Source: Helicostylum pulchrum (lineage: Eukaryota > Mucoromycota > Mucoromycetes > Mucorales > Mucoraceae). From it: a stretch of DNA of 64,000 nucleotides. Below, in pieces: positions 36,376-49,957 of the stretch (within the stretch, counting starts at the first letter, position 1; each line of letters begins with the position of its first letter). The DNA lies in NCBI GenBank assembly GCA_025677825.1, contig JAIXMO010000028.1, positions 310,001 to 374,000 of the forward strand, in the 5' to 3' direction. The position numbers and the translations under genes were made by a program. Below the pieces are notes generated by a model. The model made no database searches and was not told the DNA's origin. It saw nothing but the letters and a program-made list of their open reading frames with translations.

Positions 36376-37203
36376 TTATACCGCCATAAAAAAGTAAAAT
36401 ATCTTTTTTTTTTCTTTTTTTTTTATGCAAATGTCATAAATCTTTTTTTTGGTGTTGGATAGTAAAAAAGAAACAAGATTAGAATTAAGCTATAGTTGCA
36501 CAGCATGGTATTTCAAGGTAAACAAATGTTTGTGTTTATAAAAAAAAAAGACAAAATTGAAACGAATTAGTTGAAACGAAACCCTCTTTTTCTTCTCTCC
36601 GGTCACGGGTATAAGCAGAAGCGATATGTATGCAATACAACTCTAAAGGGTTTTACAAATAGGGTTAAAAGCAAAACCTTTTTTTTTTCCCCTTTTTTTT
36701 TTACTGTATCTTGTGAAAGAGAAACCATTCAAACATTTTATTGGCTAAAAACATGACTGGCAGGTTTTTTTCTCCCCATATTTTGGTTCCAAAAAATTAG
36801 CTAAACGAAAAAGATTTAATTATCGACTTATTAACAACTCTAAAATTGTTGTCCATTGTTCAATTTACAAGAAAAAAAACTTGCGACTTTATCCGAATTC
36901 AAACAAGTAAGGGAAAAGGCAGGCACTTTCTAAAACCGGTGGTTTTTTTTATTTTTTTATTTTTTATTTTTTTTTATTTTTATTTTAAAAAGCATGTTTG
37001 GTACTGCTTACTAAAAAAAAAAAAAGATAAAAAAACGCTTATAAAAAAAAAAAAGCAATTGCTCTCTCTTCTTTTTTCTTCTTCTTCTTCTGTATACAAA
37101 AAAATTTCCTTCTTGTTTTTATATATACAAGCTTCTTTTTTCAAATAAACAAAAGCTTTCCACCTACTAAAAAAAAAAAAGAAGAGGTTATATATATATA
37201 AAA

Positions 37204-38654
37204 ATGGAAAACCTACTTACAATCCAACCTCAAAGTTCACTACACAATGAATCACTCGACCTTGAAGATTTTTTCAAAGATAGTCTCGAACCCCTGATGA
37301 AGAAATTCAAGTATAGATTATCACAACATGTCAACAGTTCCGGCATTCAAAAATACACACTTACAAAAGTCAACAAGGCTTATTGTTTACTAGAAAGCCT
37401 TGGGCAAGAATGGGAAGAACGCAGAGAGAGAGCAATAGAGATTAAACGTCAAATCCTTAAAGATATTAAATTACATGATACTAGCTGCTTAATGACTCCT
37501 CCTGATCTGGTTAGCGCCATGCTCGAGTTATCTAAAAAGTATCATGAGCTTGATTTAGATAATAATAGCGAAATGTTGGATAATACCATTGATGCCTTCT
37601 TGATAAAGATTGAAGAATTAGATGAAAAGATATCTGATACTTTAGATAGCGTTGACAAGATGCGTGAACGAGTAGAAGAACAACTTATTAAAGTTGCTGG
37701 TGTAGCTAATGAACATATTGATAAATTAAAGTTTGCCATGTCATTTGGTACCAATCGATTATTGATGTATGACGAACTTCCTGGACCTTGGCAAAGTAAT
37801 GAGGTATTGTATATTTAATGTTATACGAAAAAAAAAAATATTTTTTATAACGCAGTTTTCGGTGAAATTAGTATATCCGAACTGGCTACCGTTTTTTGGA
37901 TTCAGCCGCCGATTGTTGGTATTCACTCTTCTATTTACATAATGAAACTGGTAACATTTGGACCCATTTATTGGGCTTTGTCGCACTATTTGCTATTGGA
38001 ACATACGAATTATTCTTTTCAGGCATCATGAATGGTACTCCCATGAGTGATCGTGTGGTATTCTTGGTATTTTTCTTGGCTGCTTGTAAATGTTTAATGT
38101 GTTCTACTGTTTGGCATACATTATCTGGTATCAATAATCTTAAAGTATATCGTCAAGTTGCTTGCTTGGACTATGTTGGCATCTCGGTTTTAATCTGTGC
38201 TAGTATCATGCTTTGCGAATATTATGGATTCTATTGTAACGATGTTGTCCGAAACACTTATATTACTGGTACCGGTACTTTAGCTGTAATTGGTGTCAGC
38301 ATGCCATTTCAAGCTTGGTTTGATAGGCATGAACGTAGATGGCTTCGTATTGCTTTCTTTATCGCATTGGCTTCATCAGGTGCTATTGTCATCGGCCACT
38401 TGGCTGTAGTGCGTGGTGCTTATACTACTTTTAGTTGGTTAGCACCTGTATTTAAATCCATCGGTTGTTATTTGGCTGGTGTTGTTATCTACGGTAACCA
38501 ATTCCCTGAAAAGTTTTGGCCTGGTAAATTCGATCATTGGGCTCATTCTCATCAATTCTGGCATCTGTTTGTTTGCGGTGGTATTTGGTTTCACTATCAA
38601 GCTGCTCTTCAATTCGCTTTTACAAGAGAAGAGTTTGGCTCTTGTCAAGCTTAA
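37204..38654 (+). CDS. PAQR/adiponectin-receptor-family membrane protein (Izh3-like)
   Basis: Two exons (37204-37803, 37872-38654) give 460 residues. The C-terminal half is a seven-TM PAQR/hemolysin III domain: YIRTGYRFLDSAADCWYSLF, LHNETGNIWTHLLGF, CSTVWHTLSG with the first zinc-site His, FQAWFDRHERRW, and the closing HWAHSHQFWHLFV with the paired His residues. The N-terminal 200 residues are soluble, acidic and predicted coiled coil, an extension also found in yeast Izh3. Fungal PAQR proteins affect zinc/sterol and lipid homeostasis and may have ceramidase-like activity. The ligand is not evident from sequence. Confidence 0.9.
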
Positions 38655-38920
38655 AAACAAAAAACAAACCACAACTAAATTGTACCCTTTATTTATTATT
38701 AACCTATTATTCCCCCCTCCCCTTTTTCTCTCCTTACACACTCATTGAGATTTTCGGTTTTTTAAAAGCTAATGGAATTTGAACATTTTGTTCATAAAAC
38801 CTTCCTATTTGGGGATGGGCAGTTCTCTCCTTTCTTTTTTTCGCAAAACCCTCTTTTTTTCACTTATATTATTTTATGTAGAAAATAAAAAACCACTCTT
38901 GCATATATATTTTTATTTAA
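38655..38920. other. short convergent interval between PAQR and Spt3 genes
   Basis: A 266-base interval with C-rich runs (CCCCCCTCCCC at about 38710-38722) 56 bases after the PAQR stop. No coding potential. Confidence 0.6.
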
Positions 38921-40202
38921 TTAAATTAAAGATATCCTAGTACGAACTAACCCACCACGAAAGTTTTTCATTGGTTGAGGTAACTGTTGTAACCTTCTAA
39001 ACGCTTCATAAATATGTTCTGGTAAGATGGGAGTTTGTTCTGTACTTGGCAAAGAAAATAAACCATTACTGTCCGAATCTGGAGAACCCGGAGTTTCCTG
39101 GTTTTCTTCATCATCCGAACCGGCGGCCGATGTCTCCATATCTTGAGGCGTTGATACTGTGCCATCAGCAGAGGTGACAACAACTGCCGCATTATTATTA
39201 TTGTTAGCAGGTGTAGTTGCATTTTCATCCTCATCTTCTCGCTTTCGTTTTTGAGAACCTAACCCATTTGGTTCATCTTCTTTTTTACCAGCTGCTTCCA
39301 TCAAATCACGTTTGATTTTAATTGCAGTCATGGTCAGTTTAGACACCATCTCGTACGTTAAAAAGCCTAAACTATCAACAATATCGTCATTGGGTTTTAC
39401 TTCTACAAATGAACTCATATTAGCCCATTCTCTAAATCGTTTACTCTTTCGGTATGTAAATGACGCTTGACGGCATTCGGAATAGTGAACGTATTCTTCG
39501 CGTGTCATAACGCGTGTTACATCGTCCGCGTCTTTTAAACGTTGAATAGAATCGTTGTATGCTTCCAGCTCGTCTTCGTCTTCAGATTCGTCGTCTCCGT
39601 TTAATGATTTAACTATCACGTCAGAGAATTGGTTGACTAGCTCCCAAGGTAGCTTTATAATACTTCTATGTAATTTTCCTTTTTTTTTTTTTGGTTTGAG
39701 TTTGAGTATGAGTTTTTTTAATATGCTTGGTTATTGTTTTACCTGTGTTGGTTTCTTCTACTACATCTTCTACTTGATCTCCTGATGCGTCTTTAGCGTT
39801 TTTTCGAACATCTTTCCAACTTAAAAAAGATCGCAACCGATTCACTTTGGCTCGATCGTGTCGCATCAAGAAAATTAAATCTTCGGCACTAAGGTATCTG
39901 GAGCTTCGACGACTAGCTTGCGCTGTAGCTTGTATGATCTAATATTTGTTGGCGTACGGTTCACGTGAGTAACTGGAGAAAAAAATTACTTACGATTTCA
40001 ATGACTTGTGATCGAACAATGTCTTCGACAAGTAAAGTTGATTCTTGTAATGGGTCTGCTACTTCCCCAAATACAAACATCATTTGTTGAATTTCACTTT
40101 GAAAACGATATTTTGACTACATTTTTTTGTTTGTTTAGTTAGTAGAGAATGATGAAAGAAGAATATAAAAGTGTATCATACTCTTTTTGCTTCCAAAGCC
40201 AT
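38921..40202 (-). CDS. SPT3: SAGA complex subunit Spt3
   Basis: Histone-fold subunit of SAGA that helps deliver TBP to TATA promoters. Four exons (40202-40182, 40116-39994, 39938-39743, 39678-38921) give 365 residues. The first exon encodes just seven codons. Exon 2 holds the first histone fold (KYRFQSEIQQMMFVFGEV, LVEDIVRSQVIEI) and exon 3 continues with SAEDLIFLMRHDRAKVNRL, the classic TFIID-18/Spt3 motif. The second histone-fold pair is around MTREEYVHYSECRQASFTYR and DIVDSLGFLTYEMVSKLT. An acidic/Asn-rich insert (about residues 235-300) precedes a final conserved helix (LPEHIYEAFRRLQ). Typical length for the family. Confidence 0.95.
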
Positions 40203-40303
40203 TTTTTTTTGATATATATATTTACAAGTGTGGTTAAACAGAATGAAAAAAAAAAAAAAAAAAAAGTAATGGAGGCTGTATTTAAACCCAGTGTTTATTT
40301 ATT

Positions 40304-42164
40304 TTATTGTGTGCCAGCAGGTTCAGTTGCATCATTCAACTTTTTCTGTTCAATTTTATCTACAATATCAGCAACATTTACTAACCCAAATTCCGTCTTT
40401 ACAGGCTCATAAGTCCTTGCTGTCTCACCGTCAATATGATCGTCCTTACGCTGCAATACTTGTTTAACTACTTGCCACGCACCACGAGTTAAATAATTTG
40501 ACGTTTGATCAATTTTATCAACCAACATGGTATCATTTTCATCTTGATCTAAAAATTCCCATAAACTCTTCATGTAAGCTTCGCCGCGATCGTCACCATA
40601 CAATGGATAAATATAAGATGCGTCTTGTGTTGTGTAGAATGCACCTGGCGGTTGCCCGCCTAATGTTGTGAATGGTCCGTAATCACAAAAGTGCGCAGAA
40701 TGAACCAAGTGTTTATTGTGGAAGAAATCGTCAGCTGAATGTCGGTTTGAAAAGAAGGCGGATGGAAGTGCAGATGGGTTAGAGGTGGTTAATTGAGGTG
40801 GTTGAGCAAACGATGGATCGGTTGGTAAAAGAGTAAGTAAATCGTGGACACCTCCTACTATGTTAAGTGAGCCATCAGGTGCATATAATACACCTGATTC
40901 AGCTACCTTCTTCTTTTTCTTTTTGTAAGGGGTGTTTGTAATGGATCGAATTGGAGTTAATGCACGCGAATGGGCTAGATCCATACTTGCTTCTCTTATA
41001 TTCATTTCAGAACCTTGTCTGCTTTGCTTACGTAACGAAGGTGCATTATTATCAATACCCATAATATCTACTTCTTCTTCTTTAATACCAAACGATTCCT
41101 TTCGATTAGCGAATGACATGGATAACTTTCGAGCTGAAAAGGATTCCTTTTTTTCTTCTTCTTGTACAACTGCTAATTTTTCTTCTTCGATTTGCTTTTC
41201 AGCTCGATCAATCAATTTGGTTCCTGCTTCCCTAATTCGTTCTGCACACTTCCAATAGATGGTTTCAGCAGAGTTGTATATTTTGGCGTTGGTCGTAATC
41301 AAGTTGAAATCAGAACGGAATAAATCAACAGTGGTGTAGGCTCCTTCCATTACTTTCTTTCGCATCGTGGAAAAATCCATGGGGTTTTTAATAATCTTCA
41401 AGTAATCAGGTACTAGTTTTGGGTTGACAGGTTCTAAAAAGAAACCATAAGCATCTTTCCTATTTGTTTATACATACAGAAATAAGTTAGTTGATTTTAA
41501 AGAAAAAGTGATCCGTTTTTTTTTTTTTTTACTTTTGAACTGTATCTAATAACTTTAAAAAGATGGATTTCATGTCTCTTTTAGGTGTTTCGGGTACTTT
41601 TGGTGGTAACTGAGCAATAATAGCCGCTGCTTTTGCTTTATTGGTGGGTCTGCCTCTCTTTTTTGGTTTTTCACCATTTGTTGAAGTTGATTTCATTGAA
41701 GAAGTACGTCTTTCTTGTTTAATGGAAGCACGTTGCTGCTGTGTGTTTTGCTGCTGCTGTTGTTGACTTGTACTTTCTAACGGCTGTTGGTCATATTCAT
41801 AAATAGTTGGTTCATACTTTGTCTTTTTTGTGTCTGTTGGATGATAACTTTCATTATCTGATTCCGGTTGTTGTGGTTGTTGTTGCTGATTTTGTTGTTG
41901 CAACATGGCAAAAGGTCTTTTACCACCTACATGCCTATGATACACCGGTTCCTCTTCTTCTTCTTCTCTATCGGACCGTTTCGACTTTTTATGTTTCTTG
42001 TGCTTTTTTTTATGCTTCTTCTTCTTTTTATCCTCTGCCGCTGCTGCCACTGCTGCTGCTGGGTAGGGATTAAGCTTTAATTTTAGTTTAATGGTAGGTG
42101 GTGCAACTGGTTCCTTTTCATCTTCAGAGTAATCAATGGGTGAAAGTTCTGGAGAATACGACAT
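40304..42164 (-). CDS. bromodomain protein of the BRD7/BRD9 type
   Basis: Two exons (42164-41533, 41459-40304) encode 595 residues. The N-terminus carries a Lys/His-rich stretch (KKKKKHKKKHKKHKKSKR), Gln-rich runs and 'KKRGRPTN', an AT-hook-like element. The bromodomain spans about residues 195-300: FLKLLDTVQKKDAYGFFLEP, PDYLKIIKNPMDFSTMRKKV and NAKIYNSAETIYWKCA, with the acetyl-lysine-binding Asn in 'YN'. The C-terminal region, with FADPSFAQP-like and AYMKSLWEFLD segments, matches the domain C-terminal to the BRD7/9 bromodomain. BRD7/9 proteins are subunits of SWI/SNF-type remodelers. In fungi a corresponding role is an inference. Confidence 0.9.
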
Positions 42165-44500
42165 ATTTTTTATTTTATTTTATAATTTTCCAATTTTTTT
42201 TTTCTTCCAGCGCGAAATATATCCTCCTGTTTGGGGGGCTGTGACGAAGAAAATAAGGAAGATTTTTTTTATTGTTCGGTTCTTTGGATAAAAAAAAAAA
42301 TAGTTTCTGTGATGTCATCTGTGACATTCCCTTTTTTGGAACCGGCGTATCAACTGCCAGCAGTAGACGATCATTGGTGAATAGCTTTTTTAAACATATT
42401 GGAGTATTCAAGCTATAGAGAAATTCGTATTCTGAAGGAATAATAATAAAGTAAGAAAGAGAGGTACGGTAAAACCTGTATTATTCCAAGAGTCAACCTG
42501 CTGTATCACTATGATTTAAAAACCGGTCACCGACTAGCAAAGTGGTCTAAATACCAATTTGCTGTCAATCACTATGACGAATTTCGAGTTAAATAAGGGG
42601 TATCTTGCTGATAAGGCATTAACAATAGTGTGCGTAAAAATAAAGTTTGATCTGAAGAGAAAAAAGGAAAAAAAAAAAGTTTTATAGGCTGGGCCTATTT
42701 AGACGTTACTTTTAAAATCTGATAAGAAAGTTTTAGATCAAATTCGTTACTTGAATCGAAAAGTCTCGAATCAAAAATGGTAGTTATAAATCAAATTCTT
42801 TTTTTTTTAAAAAAAAAAGAAGGTGTTTTGATAGAAAAATACAACCTCTTCCAATGTAAAAATATACAAGACAAAGGTATTCGGTCGTAATAGTTCAAGT
42901 GAAGAATAAATCTAAATACTCGATAAATTGAAAGTCACGAGATTAGAAATTTGATAAAAAATGGCGTTACCTAATTTTTCCTTAGTTGCATTGCAACTGG
43001 CTGTTCTTCTCTTCTTCACAGAAGGAAGTTGCTTTTGTTTTGAATTTTTCAGTGTCAAATTGACTGATTTCGGTTGGAGAAAAATAAGGAATTGGAGCAC
43101 CAAGTACAACAGAGGAAAGGCCCGATAAACCTATGGTATGATTTACAAGGATTAACAAAAAAAAAGCATTGGGTATGTACACAATAAAAGGGTCTCTCAA
43201 TGGTCTAATAGAAAAATTAAAAACTTCCTAGCTATATTATTTAATTTAAACAAACTTATGTCGTTCCTTTTTTTTGTTTTTGTTTTTTCTCTGCGTATTA
43301 TGTATTGCGTGATAAAAACTTCCAAATACAGGCACCACTCCGAAATTCTCCACTCGTTACTAAAAAAATCGACTAATTTTTTTTGCGAAGTCTTTTTACA
43401 AGTACAAAATAATTCGTGTATAAGCTTAAATGTTTTTATTGTGCATAATCATACTTTTTTACAGACTATATTAAGTTCTTAAACTGTCATATTATAAAGA
43501 CTTACTTATTATTTTCGAATTAAATCGTACGGAAAACTATGATTTCTAAAATTAATTGCTTATATTTATTATAAAAAAAAAGTCTACGTTTATCTTGCTG
43601 GACGAGCAAGCGAATCTCTCAAGGATTGGAGTTGATTATCCATATCCGAAACGAAAACATAATCCTGGTTGATATTGCTACTTGTAACTTTCTGGGTATC
43701 TTTTTTGAGCAAGCACAGTATTCTTCCGCGTTTTCAGCATAAGCTGAAATATAGCTAGACCTATCATCAGTACGGTTGTTGACGACAGGTTCCCGGGCAA
43801 TGCTTACTATCTTTCTTACAGAGAAAGGGATTGTCATAATTCTCGAAACAAGGAACATATGCTTGCAAATACCGATGGAATCAGGGCATGAGCAGGAGTG
43901 AACATGATTATTTTCAACCGAGTTTCGATAAATGTTACCAATGTCAGGGTTAAAAGACTGACAAGAAAAATCCTGATGTATCTTCTACCTCGTAAATCAT
44001 AAACGCAGCAGCTTGAACATTAATGGCATCTGCAACCTGTTTTTTTTTCTTTTTCACCTGCATTCAGAGGACATCTTGGAAGCCCAATTGAACCCTGAAA
44101 GCCTCATGTCTGTAATCGAGGATTGCGATCTGGGAAAGCATATACAAGAATAATACGGAACAACTTCTTTGTCTGCATTTTTTTTTTTTTTTTCTGTCTT
44201 CAAGCAGATCCAGACAGCATGCTTAGAGTTATTGTTTTCTAACCATTCTTCAAAACATTTTTGTTTTCAAACAATTGAATCTAAGGATGTTCTTTATAAG
44301 TGGGTACTTCGCGAACAAGTGGTGATGGGTGGAGGAACTGCCATATTTATTTTTTGTAAATGAAGGTTGGGTGTACCCTAGGTATTTTGTGCCAGTGAAA
44401 AGTATAAGATATAGTGTCATCGGAGAAAGAAAACGGCGGACTGTCAAACAAAATCGTTTTCCTTTTTTTTTTTTTTCTTTTTTTTTCTTTACTATTAACT
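42165..44500. other. 2.3-kb accessory region with mobile-element relics
   Basis: Apart from the Fanzor-like tail at 42982-43135, nothing intact is recognised. A minus-strand stretch ending at about 43586 reads DYVFVSDMDNQLQSLRDS before a stop and may be the C-terminus of another dead gene. The last few hundred bases are the promoter of the Zn2Cys6 gene at 44501. Confidence 0.45.
42982..43135 (-). pseudogene. C-terminal tail of a second Fanzor-like copy
   Basis: The minus-strand frame contains TIGLSGLSSVVLGA followed by FSPTEISQFDTEKFKTKATS. Position by position this parallels the tail of the relic at 32 kb (VIGLSGLAMFLFGV, then FSPKASQCDTEQFNKNAVA). The zinc-ribbon and RuvC parts expected upstream are missing, so only about 45 residues survive. 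The similarity is internal to this window and does not depend on outside data. Confidence 0.7.
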
Positions 44501-46874
44501 ATGGCAACCCTACGTAAAGGAAAAACAGTTCCTTGCGAAGGTAAAATAAAAAACAAGCGTCAAATAGAAACATAAGCTACAATGATAACTAACCTTTTTT
44601 TTTGACAGGTTGCCGAGAACGAAAGAAAAAGTGTTCTGCTGGACAACCTTGTGAAAGGTATAAAACAAAAAACAAAAAAAAAGCTTCTGATCGCACAACT
44701 AACAATAAAAGGGTTCAAATAGATGTAAACGACTTGGCATTCAATGCTATTATTTAAAACCTGTCTCACCACCGAAAATCGAGTACCTTGATTCGGTACA
44801 GAATCAACAAGTGCAATTGCATGTCGAAGTACTAGAAGACATTATGAGAACGATGGAAAGAGAGATGTATTTATTAAAGTCACCATTGCTTATTAAGCAT
44901 GACAGTGCATACGCTGACGAAGATTTTGATACCACCGTCAGTCGATCTATACAACCTACCGCCACCACCGCCACACCAGCCAACTGGAAACTCACCCTCA
45001 ACGGAGGTCAGTTTTCGATCCATACCGATATCCAATCCTATACTAGTTTATTAAAGCATATCGAAACACTCGGAACACAATCATTGTATCCTATTATTAA
45101 ACAACCCACACTAGCGTCACTATCGGCTGGTGGAGGGTACTTACATCGTCATGTCCTTTCTAGCATTTTAAGAAAAGGAAACTATCGAGCCACTTTACAT
45201 TGTATTCAAACCTCTCAAAAACAACAACAACAACAACAACAACAACAGCCTAAAAAACTTTTAGAAGCTCCTCAAGCTATTTCACAACAAAGTAATTTAG
45301 CCTTACAGTTGATAGACGCTTATTTCAGTTGTAGGTTCTTGCATCGAGTTATATTTCATCAAAAGACATTTTACGATTTGTTTGTGGATAGACGAGTAGA
45401 CCCGGAATCTTCACCCGTGGTGTGCGCTCTTTCGGCAGCCGTGTTGACAATGCATTGTAAACATGCATTGTCGATTGTTCCTTATACGGAACACATGGCT
45501 TTAGCCGAGTATTATTTCCAAAAAGCAAGAACTGCAGTCTCTAAACAATTTGATCAGGTATCAATGGAGACCATGGTATCCTACTTGCATATGTCGCTGT
45601 ATAAAGTAAACCTGTTACGGCCACAAGAAGCAAACATGTATTTAGAAATGGCTATTCGCATTCGCCAAATACTAGCAGAAGAGACGTATCGATTAGAACC
45701 TGTTTATACAACCACAAAAAAAACTTTAAAATCTAAAATTCAAAGTCGATATATGCGCGAATACGAAACTTTTAAACGGCTACATGCTGGGTTTCAAGAC
45801 GCAGTACAATTTATTCAGTTTGTAAATAATCAAAGAGGTGTACCTGTCAAACAACCGAAGCATAAACTATGTAATAAAGAAAACACAACATTTCAAAAAT
45901 TGTTTCAATCCATTTGTGCTGAATTATACGATCCAAAACCAATGCCAGATGAATCAAAGCAAACAATACGAGCTATTATGAAGGAACATTATATTGGATG
46001 TATGGTAAAAGTTATTGGACCTTATTTCTCAAGAGTTCGATTTGGTTTAGATGATATGGTCCCACTTTCCTTCTTGTTGAAGACAGAAGAAGATTTAAAA
46101 CAAGTGTATTATCATCAAATACCGCTGAATTATAGATTAGCGCCTTCCATCTTTGAAGATGGTTTAGACGATACCGAGTTTAAGCATAGGTTACAGGAAG
46201 ATGGTAGATGCGATGTAGTCTCTGTTACATTGGCTGCTAGGTTTTATCAATCGTTATTGGCATTGCATGAACCTTTCTTACCAGTTATTAAACGACCTCC
46301 GACAATCATGGACCTTTCCATGTTACAAGAAAGAACAGAACCAGCTGAAACGACACGACAAAAGAAACGAAAGAAAAAAGTGCGAGAGTCTCAGTCACCT
46401 GCTCTTGCTTCATTGTCTTCATCCAATACCCTATCTTCTTCTTCTTCTTCAGACGATACTGATGATGACGATACAGTTTTATCAGTACATGCGTTACGAG
46501 CTCAAGAAGTATGTCACAAGTGCTCTATAACAGTGGTACGGCTGCTGGAATATCAGTGTACAACGTTGCAGGCTTGCACTATCCCGGTACCTTCTTTATT
46601 ATGTGCTTGGGATATTTTGATGCGAAATGCATGCCTGGGTATGACAGCTGTTGATTTACAAGAATCAGGTGCCTCTAATTATTTAGCAGAAAGAGATGTT
46701 CAATCAGCAAGAGAGTATGCGGTACGATGTATAGAGATACTACGTAGAGGGTATATATTTAATGGAGCAGAACGAGGAATTTGGGAGTACTATGAAAAGA
46801 TTGAACAACAATTACTAAAGGCACTTGATGTTAGTATGTTATCTACTGTAAAATATTGGGAACCACCTTATTAA
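44501..46874 (+). CDS. Zn(2)-Cys(6) fungal transcription factor
   Basis: Three exons (44501-44540, 44609-44657, 44723-46874) encode 746 residues. The binuclear zinc cluster is assembled from all three exons: CEGCRERKKKCSAGQPCERC then KRLGIQC, a C-x2-C-x6-C-x5-C-x2-C-x6-C pattern, starting at residue 12. A short linker and coiled coil (VEVLEDIMRTMEREMYLLKS) could mediate dimerisation. The middle (about 190-560) has features of the fungal-specific TF domain, such as LIDAYFSCRFLHRVIFHQKTF and YHMSLYK-like helices. A poly-Gln run and a Ser/Asp-rich acidic segment are embedded. Target genes unknown. It converges on FAM72, with 86 bases between stops. Confidence 0.9.
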
Positions 46875-46960
46875 AATAAAAATAAAAAACTTTTAGGGTG
46901 CTGGATAATTTAGCATTCGATAATTACAATAAAGCTGTATAAGATGTATAAGAGTATTTA

Positions 46961-47868
<908 letters not shown>

Positions 47869-48014
47869 TATTATTATAACTATTATTATTAAAAAAGATA
47901 AAAATAAACAGTTTTTATTTAATTCATTTAATTTATTATATATTATTTCCCCTCGGGTTAAAAAATCTTAATTCGAACCACAAAAAGATCAAATTTACTG
48001 CCACTTTATTTGTT

Positions 48015-48536
48015 TTAATGTTGTGTCCATGGTGGAGTTGGTCCTCGCCAATCGGTGGTACCCTGGAACGGAGTAATTGTCCGTGTAATGCTACTATTGT
48101 CCTGGATTGTAGCATCATCGGTTTCTTGATGAGGGGAAAGTGAAAATACAGCACGGTTCTTTGGTAAAGAATCTGTACGAGAAGGAGGATGAGCGATGTC
48201 AGATAAACTACAAGTATATGGTTCTATTTGAGAAGGAAGAGGAGGAGGAGATAATAAAGTGCAAACCTTTGATTCTCGTTGAGGTGGAGGTGATAAAGCA
48301 GTTTGTGATGGTTCAACAAGAGCAAATTGTTGTCCGTATAATTGCATGGTATCTTGAGATCTAATGGATTTTGGGTCGAAAGGAGCAGTATGTAACGGAA
48401 CAGGCACGTCTGGTTTTTCTTCCTCGTCTTTATTTAAGGTTTGTGTACGTTTCTTTTTGTAGATTACAAAGGCTAAAACAGCTAAAAGTACACAAACGAT
48501 AATTGCAACAATAGCCCATACCCAAGATGGAATCAT
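48015..48536 (-). CDS. single-pass membrane protein with cytosolic Pro/Ser-rich tail
   Basis: Single-exon frame of 173 residues. Residues 4-27 form one transmembrane segment (WVWAIVAIIVCVLLAVLAFV) followed by stop-transfer basics (YKKKRTQ). The remaining 140 residues are Pro/Ser/Thr-rich and soluble. The lack of a signal peptide before the segment suggests a type III/signal-anchor protein with the tail in the cytosol. Alternatively an upstream exon encoding an ectodomain has been missed: the sequence just before the ATG is A-rich and no good acceptor is seen, so I keep this start. No family recognised. Confidence 0.6.
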   Translation of the reverse strand: MIPSWVWAIVAIIVCVLLAVLAFVIYKKKRTQTLNKDEEEKPDVPVPLHTAPFDPKSIRSQDTMQLYGQQFALVEPSQTALSPPPQRESKVCTLLSPPPLPSQIEPYTCSLSDIAHPPSRTDSLPKNRAVFSLSPHQETDDATIQDNSSITRTITPFQGTTDWRGPTPPWTQH

Positions 48537-48734
48537 GTGTAAAAAAAAAGTAATAAAGAAAAAGAAAAAGGTAAAGAAAAAAAAATATTGGCGTTTATAT
48601 ATGTATAAAAAAGATTGAAAAATTAGGGCAGGGCACTTAAAAAAACGAGGGGGGGGGGGCGCGTTTTCTTATAATCAAAGTTTCTAATGATACAAACAAA
48701 AAGATATTAAAAAAAAAAGACGTTTATTTTCTAT

Positions 48735-49957
48735 TTAAGAGGGACAAAAGAAGCCTCCAGTAGCAGGTGTAGCGATAACTGAAGGTTTATATCCCAGCCA
48801 ATCTAAACCAAATATATACAGCGTAAACCAGAATTGAATTGAAAGTGAATGATGTTGAACTTCAGTTGTATTAGTACAGGCTCTTAATAGATTTGAAAAC
48901 GTAGTATCAGATCGATCTCTTGCTTGATAATTCACTGATATGGGTAATTGAATAGTAGAAATAGTATGGCCTGGTAAATAAATATTATTATCATCTTGTT
49001 GACCTTTACCAATTAATAAGCCGGTTAATGCGTCCTTTGCAATTATTTGTATTCTATTAAATCTAGTTGAAAGGTAATTACGTCGATTATCCATAGTGAT
49101 ATTAAGCACCCAAACACTTTCAAATGCTACGTTACTCATCATCATACGCTCCGTACCGTGTTGTGTTTGAGTTACTTTATTAGGTACGGTCAACTTGGCT
49201 CCTTCAATTCTTATTAGTGGTGTACGTGGCCAAAGTATAAAGGCTAACACAAATGAAAGTATCACCGACAGAAACGTAATAATAACCCATTCTCTGCGAC
49301 CACAAAACCAAAAGCATTTACCTCCTTGCTGTTTACTACCAATAAAACAACATCCACCGCGAAGCCAGGGTTTAGGTGGTAATACTTGTTTTTCTAATTC
49401 GAACGTCTGATTGGTATCTGTTGTTGGTTGCACTCGGTTCTTTTGATTTGACTTTCTTTTTTTTTCCTCCCACATATGATTATGCGTCTTACTGCATTTG
49501 ATTGAGTGGTTTGTTGTGGGTTTTGAGCGACATTTATGTGATTTCTTATTTGCTAAAGGTTTTTTTAATGGTAAATAATCTTCTTCTTCTTCTGCCTCTG
49601 TTATTACTACAGCAATAAAAATAAAAATAAAAGTTTTAAAACAAGTACGCAACATAAGCGGGGTTTTACGTTACGTTGTTTCGAATCGGTTGGATGGAAA
49701 AGGGGTGGTGGGGTTGTAAGCGAAAGTCGATCATTTTGACTGCTGTATTCAGGGGTTATTATGTTATCTGGTTCCATCTCTATAATTATCTTTTCTTCTT
49801 CTTTTACTGTATAATTAAAAGACATGAATCTATCTGCTAATGGCGTAGAAGACCTTCTAGACGATACAGTAGATGTCTTTGTTAGGCCTTTAATTGACGG
49901 GGAACATAGCGTAGTTGTAGTTGAACTCTTTCTTTCAATATCATGATGGGATGACAT
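48735..49957 (-). CDS. membrane-anchored LEA2-like protein
   Basis: Two exons (49957-49675, 49606-48735) encode 384 residues. The first 170 are hydrophilic and low complexity. A Cys/Trp-rich patch (GCCFIGSKQQGGKCFWFCGR) stands just before one transmembrane helix (EWVIITFLSVILSFVLAFIL). The ectodomain after it (about 215-384) is beta-rich with SVWVLNITMDNRRNYLSTRF and a terminal SLSIQFWFTLYIFGLDWLGY, the pattern of LEA type 2 (LEA14/NHL-like) domains found in fungal vacuolar and plant membrane proteins. Function unknown; lipid or membrane-contact roles are conceivable. The gene is divergent from AVL9. Confidence 0.75.

Larger units (their letters stand above)
35644..37203. other. accessory non-coding region with relics and inverted repeats
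   Basis: It contains a 22-bp period tandem duplication (35867-35909). A short stretch at 36154-36210 reads as a BED-like zinc-finger fragment (ECKSCFDKRNLARHG) with flanking stops. A cluster of small inverted repeats follows at 36231-36375. The last 700 bases are A/T-tract sequence leading to the PAQR gene promoter. No intact gene. Confidence 0.5.

Noticed and set aside
36846..37148. 100-codon plus-strand frame before the PAQR gene
   Set aside because: It is made of T-run and A-run codons (poly-Phe, poly-Lys) and has no feature of a protein.
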